From the NCBI GenBank assembly GCA_017407905.1, contig JAFQVS010000089.1:1-37539 (forward strand): a stretch of 37,539 bases of DNA, written 5' to 3'. This DNA comes from Bacteroidaceae bacterium (lineage in GTDB: Bacteria > Bacteroidota > Bacteroidia > Bacteroidales > Bacteroidaceae). The translations under genes were made by a program, and so were the position numbers. Below are positions 24,370-32,939 of this stretch, in pieces (within the stretch, counting starts at the first letter, position 1; each line of letters opens with the position of its first letter). The notes beneath the pieces were generated by a model. That model was not told the DNA's origin, did not search any database, and was given only the letters and a program-made list of their open reading frames with translations.

Positions 24370-24413
24370 TCTTCTGTGCAGGCGCTTCTTGTCGGCACAG
24401 AAGATTTTTTTTT
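24370..24413 (+). terminator. Intrinsic terminator after tyrS
   Basis: A 10-bp stem TCTTCTGTGC / GCACAGAAGA (24370-24379 with 24395-24404) is followed by nine T residues, 22 nt after the tyrS stop. Confidence 0.9.
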
Positions 24414-24484
24414 CGCACGCACTATTGATTATCAGACATTTGTAATTTAGATAGAAGAAAATTATTAAAAAAAGTGTTTTAAAT

Positions 24485-24516
24485 TTTGCAGAGATAAAAG
24501 AAAATGCCTACCTTTG
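24485..24516 (+). promoter_or_regulatory. Promoter of tRNA-Lys
   Basis: TTTG at 24485-24488 and TACCTTTG at 24509-24516 are separated by 20 nt. This is an almost ideal Bacteroidetes -33/-7 pair and the clearest promoter in the window. Confidence 0.8.
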
Positions 24517-24537
24517 CAACGCTTTTAAGAGGCAGAT

Positions 24538-24610
24538 GCGCTGTTAGCTCAGTTGGTAGAGCAATTGACTCTTAATCAATGGGTCCAGGGTTCGAGTCCC
24601 TGACGGCGTA
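24538..24610 (+). tRNA. tRNA-Lys (anticodon CUU)
   Basis: A 73-nt cloverleaf. The acceptor stem pairs GCGCTGT (24538-24544) with ACGGCGT (24603-24609), with G-T wobbles at pairs 1-72 and 5-68. The D arm starts GCTC at 24547, and the anticodon loop CTCTTAA carries CTT within the stem ATTGA/TCAAT. The T arm is CAGGG-TTCGAGT-CCCTG. The discriminator base is A at 24610. The CCA tail is not encoded. It is transcribed alone between its own promoter and terminator. Confidence 0.97.
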
Positions 24611-24612
24611 CA

Positions 24613-24647
24613 AAGAGGCAACTTTTATGGTTGCCTCTTATTTTTTT
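24613..24647 (+). terminator. Intrinsic terminator after tRNA-Lys
   Basis: A 10-bp stem AAGAGGCAAC / GTTGCCTCTT (24613-24622 with 24630-24639) and a run of seven T residues, directly behind the tRNA. Confidence 0.9.
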
Positions 24648-24656
24648 CTTCTTATA

Positions 24657-24805
24657 TTTTCCTTAAAACAATCGAACCTACATTGAATTTCTTTTTTTAT
24701 GGTGCAATAAATTAGAAGTTACTTTTTGTGCGTATTATATGCTGCTGTTCTTGATAGTGAAAAATAGCTTATTTATTCTTGTTCACAATAAATATCTACC
24801 GAGCC
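24657..24805 (+). repeat. Dispersed repeat, copy B
   Basis: This 149-nt stretch matches 518-666 of copy A with about 17 differences by eye. It lacks the first 17 nt of copy A and starts 10 nt after the tRNA terminator. It is on the plus strand, between the tRNA and the V-ATPase promoter. The next 250 nt to the ATPase start (24806-25053) are A/T-rich and hold only a promoter. Confidence 0.75.
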
Positions 24806-24932
24806 CGGATTCTCCACCTTTATGTTGCCTTAAAATATGCTCACAATGCACCGCATAAGCATCAATTCAATTATTTTTAAAAATATTATCCTTTTTTTTA
24901 AAATAAAAAAACCAATATACAATAAAAAGGAT

Positions 24933-24940
24933 TAAATTTG
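24933..24940 (+). promoter_or_regulatory. -7 box for V-ATPase operon
   Basis: TAAATTTG matches TAnnTTTG and predicts a leader of roughly 105 nt before subunit E. The surrounding bases (ATTAAATTTGCAT) are nearly the same as at the glycogen synthase promoter, 32774-32785. Confidence 0.55.
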
Positions 24941-25053
24941 CATTCAATATAATGCGGATTATACAATTTTACGTTCAAATTAGCAGACTAAATATTGATT
25001 ATCAGTATATTATATTAAAGTGCCATTAAGAGAAATTTGTAAAATTATTATAT

Positions 25054-25644
25054 ATGGAAATTAAAGTTCAAGAACTTACCCAAAAAATCTACAACGAGGG
25101 TGTAGAGAAAGGAAAAGAAGAGGCTGCACGCCTTGTACAAGAAGCACAAGAGCAGGCAGCAGCAATACTGAAAGAGGCACAAGAGAGTGCCGATGCAATA
25201 GTGGCAAAGGCACAGAGAAGCGCCGAGGAGCTTACGGCCAACACACACGCCGAGCTTAAACTATATGCAGCGCAAGCCGTTGGCGCACTAAAGTCCGAGA
25301 CTGCAACAATCGTTACCGACACAATCGTCAAAGAGGCAGTGAAAGACGCCCTCGCAGGCGACGCCCTCAAAGGCATTCTTGTGAAGATTGCCGAGCGTTG
25401 GAGCGCCGACGAGCCCCTTGTAATATCAACCGCCGAGGCCTCGGAGCTTAAATCTTACTTTGCAGCAAAGGCTAAGGCACTGCTCGACAAAGGCGTAGAG
25501 ATTAAGCAAGTGAACGGTCTAAAGACCTCATTCTCAATTGCTCCCGCCGACGGCTCGTACAAAGTGAATTTCGGAGCAGCCGAGTTTGAGCAATTCCTGA
25601 AATCATTCCTGCGTCCCGTGATTGTTGAACTTCTTTTCAAATAA
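25054..25644 (+). CDS. V-type ATPase subunit E
   Basis: A 196-residue peripheral stalk protein of the V/A-type ATPase. Residues about 10-75 form a charged, Ala/Glu-rich coiled coil (KIYNEGVEKGKEEAARLVQE onward) as in subunit E, and the C-terminal part (about 100-196) is the globular head that contacts the A/B hexamer. It is the first gene of a seven-gene operon, 6 nt before the DUF2764 gene. No separate subunit G/H gene is visible to pair with it as the usual heterodimer stalk. Confidence 0.85.
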   Translation: MEIKVQELTQKIYNEGVEKGKEEAARLVQEAQEQAAAILKEAQESADAIVAKAQRSAEELTANTHAELKLYAAQAVGALKSETATIVTDTIVKEAVKDALAGDALKGILVKIAERWSADEPLVISTAEASELKSYFAAKAKALLDKGVEIKQVNGLKTSFSIAPADGSYKVNFGAAEFEQFLKSFLRPVIVELLFK

Positions 25645-25650
25645 AAAAGA

Positions 25651-26487
25651 ATGAGTGAATATTATTGCTTGGTCGCAGGCCTGCCCGAGGTAACCTTTGA
25701 CGGAGGAAAGGCAGGCTTCTCGGTTCAGAGATTCAGGGACGAGATTATGCCCCAACTCTCGGCCGAGGATGCGCGCATAGTAAATTTGTCGTTCCACAAG
25801 AGAGACAATGCCAATATTCTGCTTCTGCTGCGCTACGGCGCCGATATTCCGCTCGAAACAACAGGTTGTTACACAAAAGAACAACTGCTTGAGATAATCG
25901 CGGCGGTCAAAGAGGGCGATGCACGCGACAAAGAGGTTCCCGCCTATATGTACGACTTTCTTGAGTACTATTTCGAGAATATCGAGAATAATCTCTTTTG
26001 GGAAGATATTCTTGCCGCACACTACTATTCATACGCCTCAAAAGCACCCAATGAATTTGTGTCGCAGTGGTTCCAATTCAACAGCAATGTAAACAATATT
26101 CTTGTGGCACTGCTCGCACGCAAATACAAACTAAGTATCGAGGAGTGCATAGTGGGCGAGAGTGAGGTGGCCGAGGCCATACGCACATCGGGCGCGCGTG
26201 ATTTTGGCCTCTCGACAATAATCGACTACTTTGAGACGCTTGTCCGCATAAGCGAAAATGACAAACTGCAAGAGCGCGAACGACAGCTTGACGAGCTGCG
26301 CATACAATGGCTCGAAGAAAATTCAGTATTCAACTATTTTACCATCGAGCGCCTCTTTGTCTTTCTCGAAAAACTGTGCATAGTCGAGCGTTGGGCCGGC
26401 CTTGATAGCGAAACAGGAATGCAGCGCTACAAAGAGATAATCGAAGAGCTCAAGAGCGGCGCAGTGTTTACCGACGACATTAAATAA
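25651..26487 (+). CDS. DUF2764 protein, V-ATPase associated
   Basis: A 278-residue soluble protein of DUF2764, a family encoded within V-ATPase operons of Bacteroidetes and similar to the unnamed second gene of the spirochaete ATPase operon. The N terminus SEYYCLVAGLPEV is characteristic. The rest is helical, with FLEYYFENIENNLFWED near 105 and many acidic residues. Because the operon has no recognisable subunit C, this protein is the natural candidate for the C-like socket between the central rotor and the membrane ring; that role is inferred from position, not from similarity. It is 21 nt before subunit A. Confidence 0.8.
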   Translation: MSEYYCLVAGLPEVTFDGGKAGFSVQRFRDEIMPQLSAEDARIVNLSFHKRDNANILLLLRYGADIPLETTGCYTKEQLLEIIAAVKEGDARDKEVPAYMYDFLEYYFENIENNLFWEDILAAHYYSYASKAPNEFVSQWFQFNSNVNNILVALLARKYKLSIEECIVGESEVAEAIRTSGARDFGLSTIIDYFETLVRISENDKLQERERQLDELRIQWLEENSVFNYFTIERLFVFLEKLCIVERWAGLDSETGMQRYKEIIEELKSGAVFTDDIK

Positions 26488-26508
26488 GAAATAAAAAGAA
26501 TATAAAAT

Positions 26509-28266
26509 ATGGCAACAAAAGGAAAAGTAACCGGAGTTATAGCAAATATGGTGCTCTTGGCCGTTGACGGCCCCGTGGCACAAAACGAAATTTGCTATAT
26601 AAAAACCGGCGGCGACCGTCTTATGGCCGAGGTCATAAAAATTAACGGAGCCAAAGTATATGTTCAGGTATTTGAAAGTACAAGACGACTAAAAATTGGC
26701 GAAGAGGCCGAGTTTACCGGGCATATGCTCGAAGTATCGCTTGCTCCCGGAATGCTCTCGAAGAACTACGACGGATTGCAGAACGACCTCGACAAGATGG
26801 AGGGCGTATTCTTGAAGCGTGGCGACTACACCAACCCCCTCGACGAGGAGAAAAAGTGGAAATTCACACCGCTGGTAAAGGTCGGCGAAAAGGTTGTGGC
26901 CGCAGCTTGGTTGGGCGCAGTCGAAGAGAACCACCAGCAACTGAAGATAATGGCACCCTTCGGCATAAAAGGCGAGTGGACGGTAAAGAGCATCGCCGCC
27001 GAGGGCGAGTATCGCATCGTCGATACCATTGCAGTGATTGCAAACGCCGAGGGCGAGGAGCGCAGCCTCAATATGATACAAAAATGGCCCGTGCGTGTGG
27101 CAATGGAGGATTATCGCGAGAAGCCCCGCCCCTTCAAACTGCTTGAGACAGGCGTCAGAACAATCGACACGCTGAACCCCATAGTCGAGGGCGGAACAGG
27201 ATTCATCCCCGGCCCCTTCGGAACGGGAAAGACCGTGCTTCAGCACGCAATATCAAAGCAGGCCGAGGCCGATATTGTAATCATAGCAGCCTGCGGCGAG
27301 CGCGCCAACGAGGTAGTGGAAATCTTTACGGAATTCCCCGAGCTTGTCGATCCGCACACCGGGCGTAAACTAATGGAGCGTACAATCATCATCGCAAACA
27401 CCTCGAATATGCCCGTAGCAGCCCGTGAGGCATCGGTATATACCGCAATGACAATTGCCGAGTACTACCGCGCAATGGGCCTTAGAGTACTGCTTATGGC
27501 CGACTCGACCTCGCGTTGGGCACAGGCGCTGCGTGAGATGTCGAACCGTATGGAGGAGCTCCCCGGTCCCGACGCCTTCCCGATGGATATTTCTTCAATC
27601 ATCGCCAACTTCTACAGCCGTGCAGGATACGTCTATCTGAACAACGGCGAGGCCGGCTCAATCACATTCATCGGAACAGTATCGCCCGCCGGAGGTAACC
27701 TTAAAGAGCCCGTAACCGAGAACACCAAAAAAGTGGCACGATGCTTCTATGCCCTTGAGCAGGCTCGCGCCGACAAAAAACGCTATCCGGCTGTTAACCC
27801 CATCGACTCGTACTCGAAATATATCGACTATCCCGAGTTTGGCAATTATATAAAAGGCCTTATAGGCGATGGGTGGCTCGAAATGGTCAACGAGGCAAAA
27901 ACCCGTCTGCTGCGCGGAAAAGAGATTGCCGAGCAGATAAATATTCTTGGCGACGACGGAGTGCCCGTGGATTATCACGTAACATTCTGGAAATCGGAGC
28001 TTATCGACTTTGTGGTATTGCAGCAGGATGCCTTCGACGAGGTCGATTCGGTTACCCCCCTCGAACGTCAAGAGGCAATCCTCAGACAAATAACAGAGAT
28101 GTGCCGCGCCGAGTACGACTTTGAGGATTTTACCGAAGTATCGGACTTCTTCAAAAAAGCAATCAACTTGTGCAAGCAGATGAACTATTCCGAGTATAAA
28201 TCGGATAAGTACAACACCTATCACGCACAGCTGCAAGAGCTGTTGGCAACAAAACAGATTGCTTAA
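26509..28266 (+). CDS. ntpA: V-type ATPase catalytic subunit A
   Basis: A 585-residue catalytic subunit. The P-loop GPFGTGKTV begins near residue 235. The non-homologous insertion typical of A subunits lies between about 110 and 190. GERANEVVE near 263 carries the catalytic Glu. LLMADSTSRWAQALREMSNR contains the Walker B region. The C-terminal helical domain follows. It hydrolyses or makes ATP in the cytoplasmic A3B3 hexamer. Length is normal for this family, and no intein is present. Confidence 0.97.
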   Translation: MATKGKVTGVIANMVLLAVDGPVAQNEICYIKTGGDRLMAEVIKINGAKVYVQVFESTRRLKIGEEAEFTGHMLEVSLAPGMLSKNYDGLQNDLDKMEGVFLKRGDYTNPLDEEKKWKFTPLVKVGEKVVAAAWLGAVEENHQQLKIMAPFGIKGEWTVKSIAAEGEYRIVDTIAVIANAEGEERSLNMIQKWPVRVAMEDYREKPRPFKLLETGVRTIDTLNPIVEGGTGFIPGPFGTGKTVLQHAISKQAEADIVIIAACGERANEVVEIFTEFPELVDPHTGRKLMERTIIIANTSNMPVAAREASVYTAMTIAEYYRAMGLRVLLMADSTSRWAQALREMSNRMEELPGPDAFPMDISSIIANFYSRAGYVYLNNGEAGSITFIGTVSPAGGNLKEPVTENTKKVARCFYALEQARADKKRYPAVNPIDSYSKYIDYPEFGNYIKGLIGDGWLEMVNEAKTRLLRGKEIAEQINILGDDGVPVDYHVTFWKSELIDFVVLQQDAFDEVDSVTPLERQEAILRQITEMCRAEYDFEDFTEVSDFFKKAINLCKQMNYSEYKSDKYNTYHAQLQELLATKQIA

Positions 28267-28293
28267 TAACCCACTATAATACCTATTTATATT

Positions 28294-29613
28294 ATGGCAA
28301 CAGAAGCATTCAAAAAAATATATACAAAGATTAACTCCATCACTAAGGCAACCTGCTCGCTGAAGGCAACCGGTGTTGGATACGACGAGCTTGCGACCGT
28401 AAACGGAAAATTGGCGCAGGTGGTAAAGATTATGGGCGACGAGGTAACGCTTCAGGTGTTCGAGGGTACCGGTGGTATCCCCACCGACGCCGAGGTAGTG
28501 TTCCTCGGAAAAGCCCCCACACTGAAAGTGAGCGAGCAGTTGGCCGGACGTTTCTTCAACGCATACGGCGACCCCATCGACGGAGGCCCCGCCGTTGAGG
28601 GTACAGAGGTAGAGATTGGTGGCCCCTCGGTGAACCCCGTACGCCGCAAACAGCCCTCGGAGCTCATCGCAACAGGTATCGCAGGCATTGATATGAACAA
28701 CACGCTTGTAACAGGACAAAAGATTCCCTTCTTTGCCGACCCCGAGCAGCCCTACAATCAGGTGATGGCCAATGTGGCAATGCGCGCCGAGACCGACAAA
28801 ATTATCCTTGGAGGTATGGGAATGACAAACGACGACTATCTGTACTTCAAGAATCTATTCTCGAATGCAGGCGCCCTCGACCGCATCATCTGCTTTATGA
28901 ACACAACCGAGGACCCCGCCGTCGAGCGTCTGCTCATCCCCGATATGTCGCTCACTGCCGCCGAGTATTTTGCAGTCGAGAAGAACGAGAAAGTGCTTGT
29001 CCTGCTGACAGATATGACAATGTACGCCGACGCACTCTCTATCGTGTCGAACCGTATGGATCAGATTCCCTCGAAGGACTCAATGCCCGGTTCGCTCTAC
29101 TCCGACCTTGCAAAAATCTACGAGAAAGCGGTACAATTCCCCGCAGGAGGTTCAATAACCATCATCGCGGTAACAACCCTCTCGGGCGGCGATATTACCC
29201 ACGCCGTACCCGATAACACGGGATACATCACCGAGGGACAGCTGTTCCTGCGCCGCGACAGCGACATTGGTAAAGTTATTGTCGATCCCTTCCGCTCGCT
29301 TTCGCGTCTGAAACAGCTCGTAGCCGGAAAAAAGACCCGCAAAGACCATCCTCAGGTGATGAACGCAGCCGTACGTCTGTATGCCGACGCCGCAAATGCA
29401 AAGACAAAGCTCGAAAATGGATTCGACCTTACCGACTACGACAAGCGTACACTATCGTTTGCCAAAGATTACTCGGACAAACTGTTGGCCATCGACGTCA
29501 ACCTTAATACCACCGAGATGCTCGACGTTACGTGGGGCCTCTTCTCGCAATATTTCAAGCCCGAGGAGGTAAATATTCGTCAAGAGCTCATCGACGCACA
29601 TTGGAAAAAGTAA
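28294..29613 (+). CDS. ntpB: V-type ATPase subunit B
   Basis: A 439-residue non-catalytic nucleotide-binding subunit of the A3B3 ring. It lacks a P-loop, as expected for B. Recognised segments include SELIATGIAGIDMNNTLVTG near residue 120, QKIPFFADPEQPYNQV near 139, VLLTDMTMYADALSIVSNRM near 232 (the VLTDMT motif) and LSGGDITHAVPDNTGYITEG near 294. It lies 27 nt after subunit A and 29 nt before subunit D. Confidence 0.96.
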   Translation: MATEAFKKIYTKINSITKATCSLKATGVGYDELATVNGKLAQVVKIMGDEVTLQVFEGTGGIPTDAEVVFLGKAPTLKVSEQLAGRFFNAYGDPIDGGPAVEGTEVEIGGPSVNPVRRKQPSELIATGIAGIDMNNTLVTGQKIPFFADPEQPYNQVMANVAMRAETDKIILGGMGMTNDDYLYFKNLFSNAGALDRIICFMNTTEDPAVERLLIPDMSLTAAEYFAVEKNEKVLVLLTDMTMYADALSIVSNRMDQIPSKDSMPGSLYSDLAKIYEKAVQFPAGGSITIIAVTTLSGGDITHAVPDNTGYITEGQLFLRRDSDIGKVIVDPFRSLSRLKQLVAGKKTRKDHPQVMNAAVRLYADAANAKTKLENGFDLTDYDKRTLSFAKDYSDKLLAIDVNLNTTEMLDVTWGLFSQYFKPEEVNIRQELIDAHWKK

Positions 29614-29642
29614 AAGTTTCCCATTAGAGATAAAAAAGCATA

Positions 29643-30245
29643 ATGATTGCATTTCAATATAATAAAACATCGCTTCAGAATCTCGAAAAACAGCTGAAAA
29701 TGCGACAGAGAACCCTCCCCATCATAAAAAGCAAGGAGAGCGCCCTGCGCATCGAAGTAAAAAAATGCAAAGAGGAGATGGAGCACCACGACGAAGAGTA
29801 CGAGAAACTGCTTGCGCAGTACAGCACGCTCTTTGCCCTGTGGAACGAGTTTGACGCCTCGCTGGTTAAGACCGGCAAGCTCTCCATAGGCCGTCGTAAG
29901 GTGGCCGGAGTGCTTGTGCCCATACTCGAAGATGCAGAATTTGTGGTCGAGCGATACAGCCTCTTCTCGGCACCCAAATGGTATGCCGACGGAATAGAGC
30001 TACTGAAGCAAATGGCAATGACGGCAATAAGCCGCGAGCTACTGAATCGCAAACTGCGACTGCTCGAGGTTGCACGAAAAAAGACCACACAGAAAGTGAA
30101 TCTTTTCGAGAAAGTGCAGATACCCGGCTACGAAGATGCGATACGTAAAATAAAGCGCTTTATGGAGGACGAAGAGAATCTCTCAAAATCGTCGCAGAAA
30201 ATCCTAAAATCGCTTCTTGAACAAAGAGAGGAGGCAGCCGTATGA
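29643..30245 (+). CDS. ntpD: V-type ATPase subunit D
   Basis: A 200-residue central-shaft subunit. Long N- and C-terminal helices (residues about 8-70 and 125-185) would form the antiparallel coiled coil that turns inside the A3B3 ring. The segments FQYNKTSLQNLEKQLKMRQ and RTLPIIKSKESALR match subunit D. Its stop overlaps the subunit I start by 4 nt (ATGA). No subunit F gene is visible next to it. Confidence 0.9.
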   Translation: MIAFQYNKTSLQNLEKQLKMRQRTLPIIKSKESALRIEVKKCKEEMEHHDEEYEKLLAQYSTLFALWNEFDASLVKTGKLSIGRRKVAGVLVPILEDAEFVVERYSLFSAPKWYADGIELLKQMAMTAISRELLNRKLRLLEVARKKTTQKVNLFEKVQIPGYEDAIRKIKRFMEDEENLSKSSQKILKSLLEQREEAAV

Positions 30246-32062
30246 TAAGCAAAATGAAAAAACTGACGATGCTCATCTACCACAAAGAGTATCAAGAGAT
30301 TCTTCAGACGCTGCGTGCAGCAGGTGTCGTACATATAGAGCAGGGTAGTGCCGACATTAGTGAGGTGCCCCAAATTCAGACACTGCAAAGCGAGTGCACA
30401 AGCTATTTGAGATTGGTACACAGCCTCGAAAAGCTCGCCCCCGAGAGTACCGAGGCAGCAGCCTCGAGCGAGGGTGCACAAGAGACTATGGCACGCGTCG
30501 AGGAGCTGAACGCCACACTCGAAAGGCTGAAGCAGGCGCTTCAGGCAGCCGAGAAAGACGCCTCGGCAATGAACGTGTGGGGCGACTTTGACACCACGCT
30601 CATCGACAAACTCGCCGCCGAAGGCTACGCGCTAAACTTCTTCCAGACAAGCGTAAAATCGTTCGACTCCGAGTGGAGCGAGCAGTACAACGCCGTCATT
30701 ATCAAGCAGGCAGGCTCGCGCGTCTATTTTGTAACGGTAACCGACGGCCTTGTGCCCGAGATTGACGCCGAGCACATTATTCTGCCCAAGAACCGCCTCG
30801 CCGATATTACGGTCGAGGTCGAGCGCCTGAACGTCGAGATTAAACTCGTGGGCGAGCAACTTGCCTCGCTTGCCGGCAACAAACTGCCCGTGCTGCGCGC
30901 CAAGCTCAAGGAGCTTAACGCACAATTAGACTTTTCGCGCGTGGAGTACAGCGGCGAGAAGGTAACGGGCGACAAACTGTTGCTTCTGCAAGGCTGGGTA
31001 CCCGAGGAGGAGGCAGACGCGCTGGTAAAAATACTCGACGCCGAGCCCGTATTCTACGAGCTTCGCACTCCCACGCCCGACGACAATGTGCCCATTCGCT
31101 TCAAGAACAACGCATTCTTCCGTCTCTTCGAGCCTATTTGCGAGCTTTATATGCTCCCCAAATACAACGAAATAGACCTTACTCCGTTCTTTGCGCCCTT
31201 CTATATGATATTCTTCGGACTATGTCTCGGAGATATGGGCTATGGCCTTGTGATGAGCGTTGCAATGATAGCTGTTTTGCTATCGGGTAAGTTTAAGAGT
31301 ATGCGTGGGTATTTTAATCTGGTGCTTACGTTAGGTGTAAGTACTATGTTGTGCGGTTCGCTTACGGGAACATTCTTCGGGTTTAATATATACGATTGGA
31401 ATGTACCTTTGCTCGATTGGTGGCGCGATAATGTATCATTGGCATACATAAATCCCGAAACCGGTCAGATGAACGATCCCAATCCATCTCTGTTTAACTT
31501 GTCATTGATTCTTGGAGGTGTACAGATTCTATTCGGAATGATTATAAAGGCTGCTAACCAAACGATTCAACTTGGTTTCAAGTATGCTCTTTCTACAATA
31601 GGATGGTTGGTGATATTGCTGACATTGGTGGCTATGTTCGTTATCCCCGGAATGAATACAACCGTTGCATACGTACTTCTTGGTATTGGAGCAGTGGGTG
31701 TTTTCTTGCTCAACTCCCCGGGAAAGAATCCTTTGCTGAATATCGGTCTTGGACTGTGGGATTCCTATAATATGGCAACAGGTCTTTTAGGAGATATACT
31801 CTCGTACGTGCGTCTGTTTGCTCTCGGACTCTCGGGTGGTATTCTTGCAATGGTATTCAATAGCTTGGCAATGGGATTAAGCCCTGATGTTCCGGTACTT
31901 GGCACGGTGGTAACAGTGCTAATATTTGTTATTGGACACTTTATAAATATGTTTATGAATGTGCTTGGTGCAATGGTACACCCTATGCGTCTTACCTTCG
32001 TGGAGTTTTTTAAGAACTCGGGCTACGAGGGTGGTGGAGCTGCATATAAACCTTTTAAATAA
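30242..32062 (+). CDS. ntpI: V-type ATPase membrane subunit I (a)
   Basis: A 606-residue stator subunit that carries the ion half-channels. The soluble N-terminal half (1 to about 310) has an RNA-free coiled-coil and a/b layout typical of subunit I. The membrane half starts at LTPFFAPFYMIFFGLCLGDM near residue 308 and contains about seven or eight segments. The essential arginine of the a-subunit is Arg524 in GDILSYVRLFALGLSGG. Codon usage changes sharply near base 31250 (about residue 335): before this C-ending Asp/Asn/Gly codons dominate, after it GAT, AAT and GGT do. The start overlaps subunit D. Confidence 0.93.
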   Translation: MISKMKKLTMLIYHKEYQEILQTLRAAGVVHIEQGSADISEVPQIQTLQSECTSYLRLVHSLEKLAPESTEAAASSEGAQETMARVEELNATLERLKQALQAAEKDASAMNVWGDFDTTLIDKLAAEGYALNFFQTSVKSFDSEWSEQYNAVIIKQAGSRVYFVTVTDGLVPEIDAEHIILPKNRLADITVEVERLNVEIKLVGEQLASLAGNKLPVLRAKLKELNAQLDFSRVEYSGEKVTGDKLLLLQGWVPEEEADALVKILDAEPVFYELRTPTPDDNVPIRFKNNAFFRLFEPICELYMLPKYNEIDLTPFFAPFYMIFFGLCLGDMGYGLVMSVAMIAVLLSGKFKSMRGYFNLVLTLGVSTMLCGSLTGTFFGFNIYDWNVPLLDWWRDNVSLAYINPETGQMNDPNPSLFNLSLILGGVQILFGMIIKAANQTIQLGFKYALSTIGWLVILLTLVAMFVIPGMNTTVAYVLLGIGAVGVFLLNSPGKNPLLNIGLGLWDSYNMATGLLGDILSYVRLFALGLSGGILAMVFNSLAMGLSPDVPVLGTVVTVLIFVIGHFINMFMNVLGAMVHPMRLTFVEFFKNSGYEGGGAAYKPFK

Positions 32063-32101
32063 AATTCAGAAATAAAGAAAATAATAATAACTTAAAATTA
32101 A

Positions 32102-32581
<480 letters not shown>

Positions 32582-32599
32582 GAAGATATTTAGAGTTTT

Positions 32600-32638
32600 A
32601 ATCCGAGGATTTTTCTAAAAATCCTCGGATTTTTTTTT
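32600..32638 (+). terminator. Intrinsic terminator of V-ATPase operon
   Basis: A stem of 10 GC-containing and several A-T pairs (ATCCGAGGAT at 32601-32610 with ATCCTCGGAT at 32621-32630) runs into about nine T residues. It begins 18 nt after the subunit K stop. Confidence 0.9.
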
Positions 32639-32939
32639 GTAATTCTGCTTAAACTTAAAATTTACGAATTGAATCTTTTGTAAAATGTGTCTCAAAAAGC
32701 CATTTTTTACAACATATTGTTATACTTATTCGCTGTTGATTCTTAATATATTTTAATATTCCAAAAAAATGTATTAAATTTGCATCAAAATAGAATTTGT
32801 GGTTGGGCAATTTCTGTTTTTTGTAAAAGCCGCGGGCTTTATATTAGAGTTACCGGATACTTTTACATAAGAATTTGCCTGATTAAATAAGGTATTTCAA
32901 GAGTGAATGCCTTTGTTTTTTGTGTTATATTTTTAAATA
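32639..32939 (+). promoter_or_regulatory. Leader region of glycogen synthase gene
   Basis: This 301-nt gap has a TAnnTTTG box (TAAATTTG) at 32775-32782, giving a leader of about 150 nt. The leader holds a 6-bp hairpin, AAAGCC-GCG-GGCTTT near 32826-32840, and a possible outer pairing of GGGCAATTTC near 32806 with GAATTTGCC near 32870. No known riboswitch class was recognised. The 32640-32770 part is A/T-rich with nothing else visible. Confidence 0.45.

Noticed and set aside
24538-24805. tRNA-Lys as an integration (attachment) site
   Set aside because: No repeated tRNA 3' end, integrase or phage gene is seen nearby; repeat copy B does not match the tRNA.
27658-28719. 353-codon frame antisense to subunits A and B
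   Set aside because: Crosses two clear genes and their gap; Cys-rich random composition.
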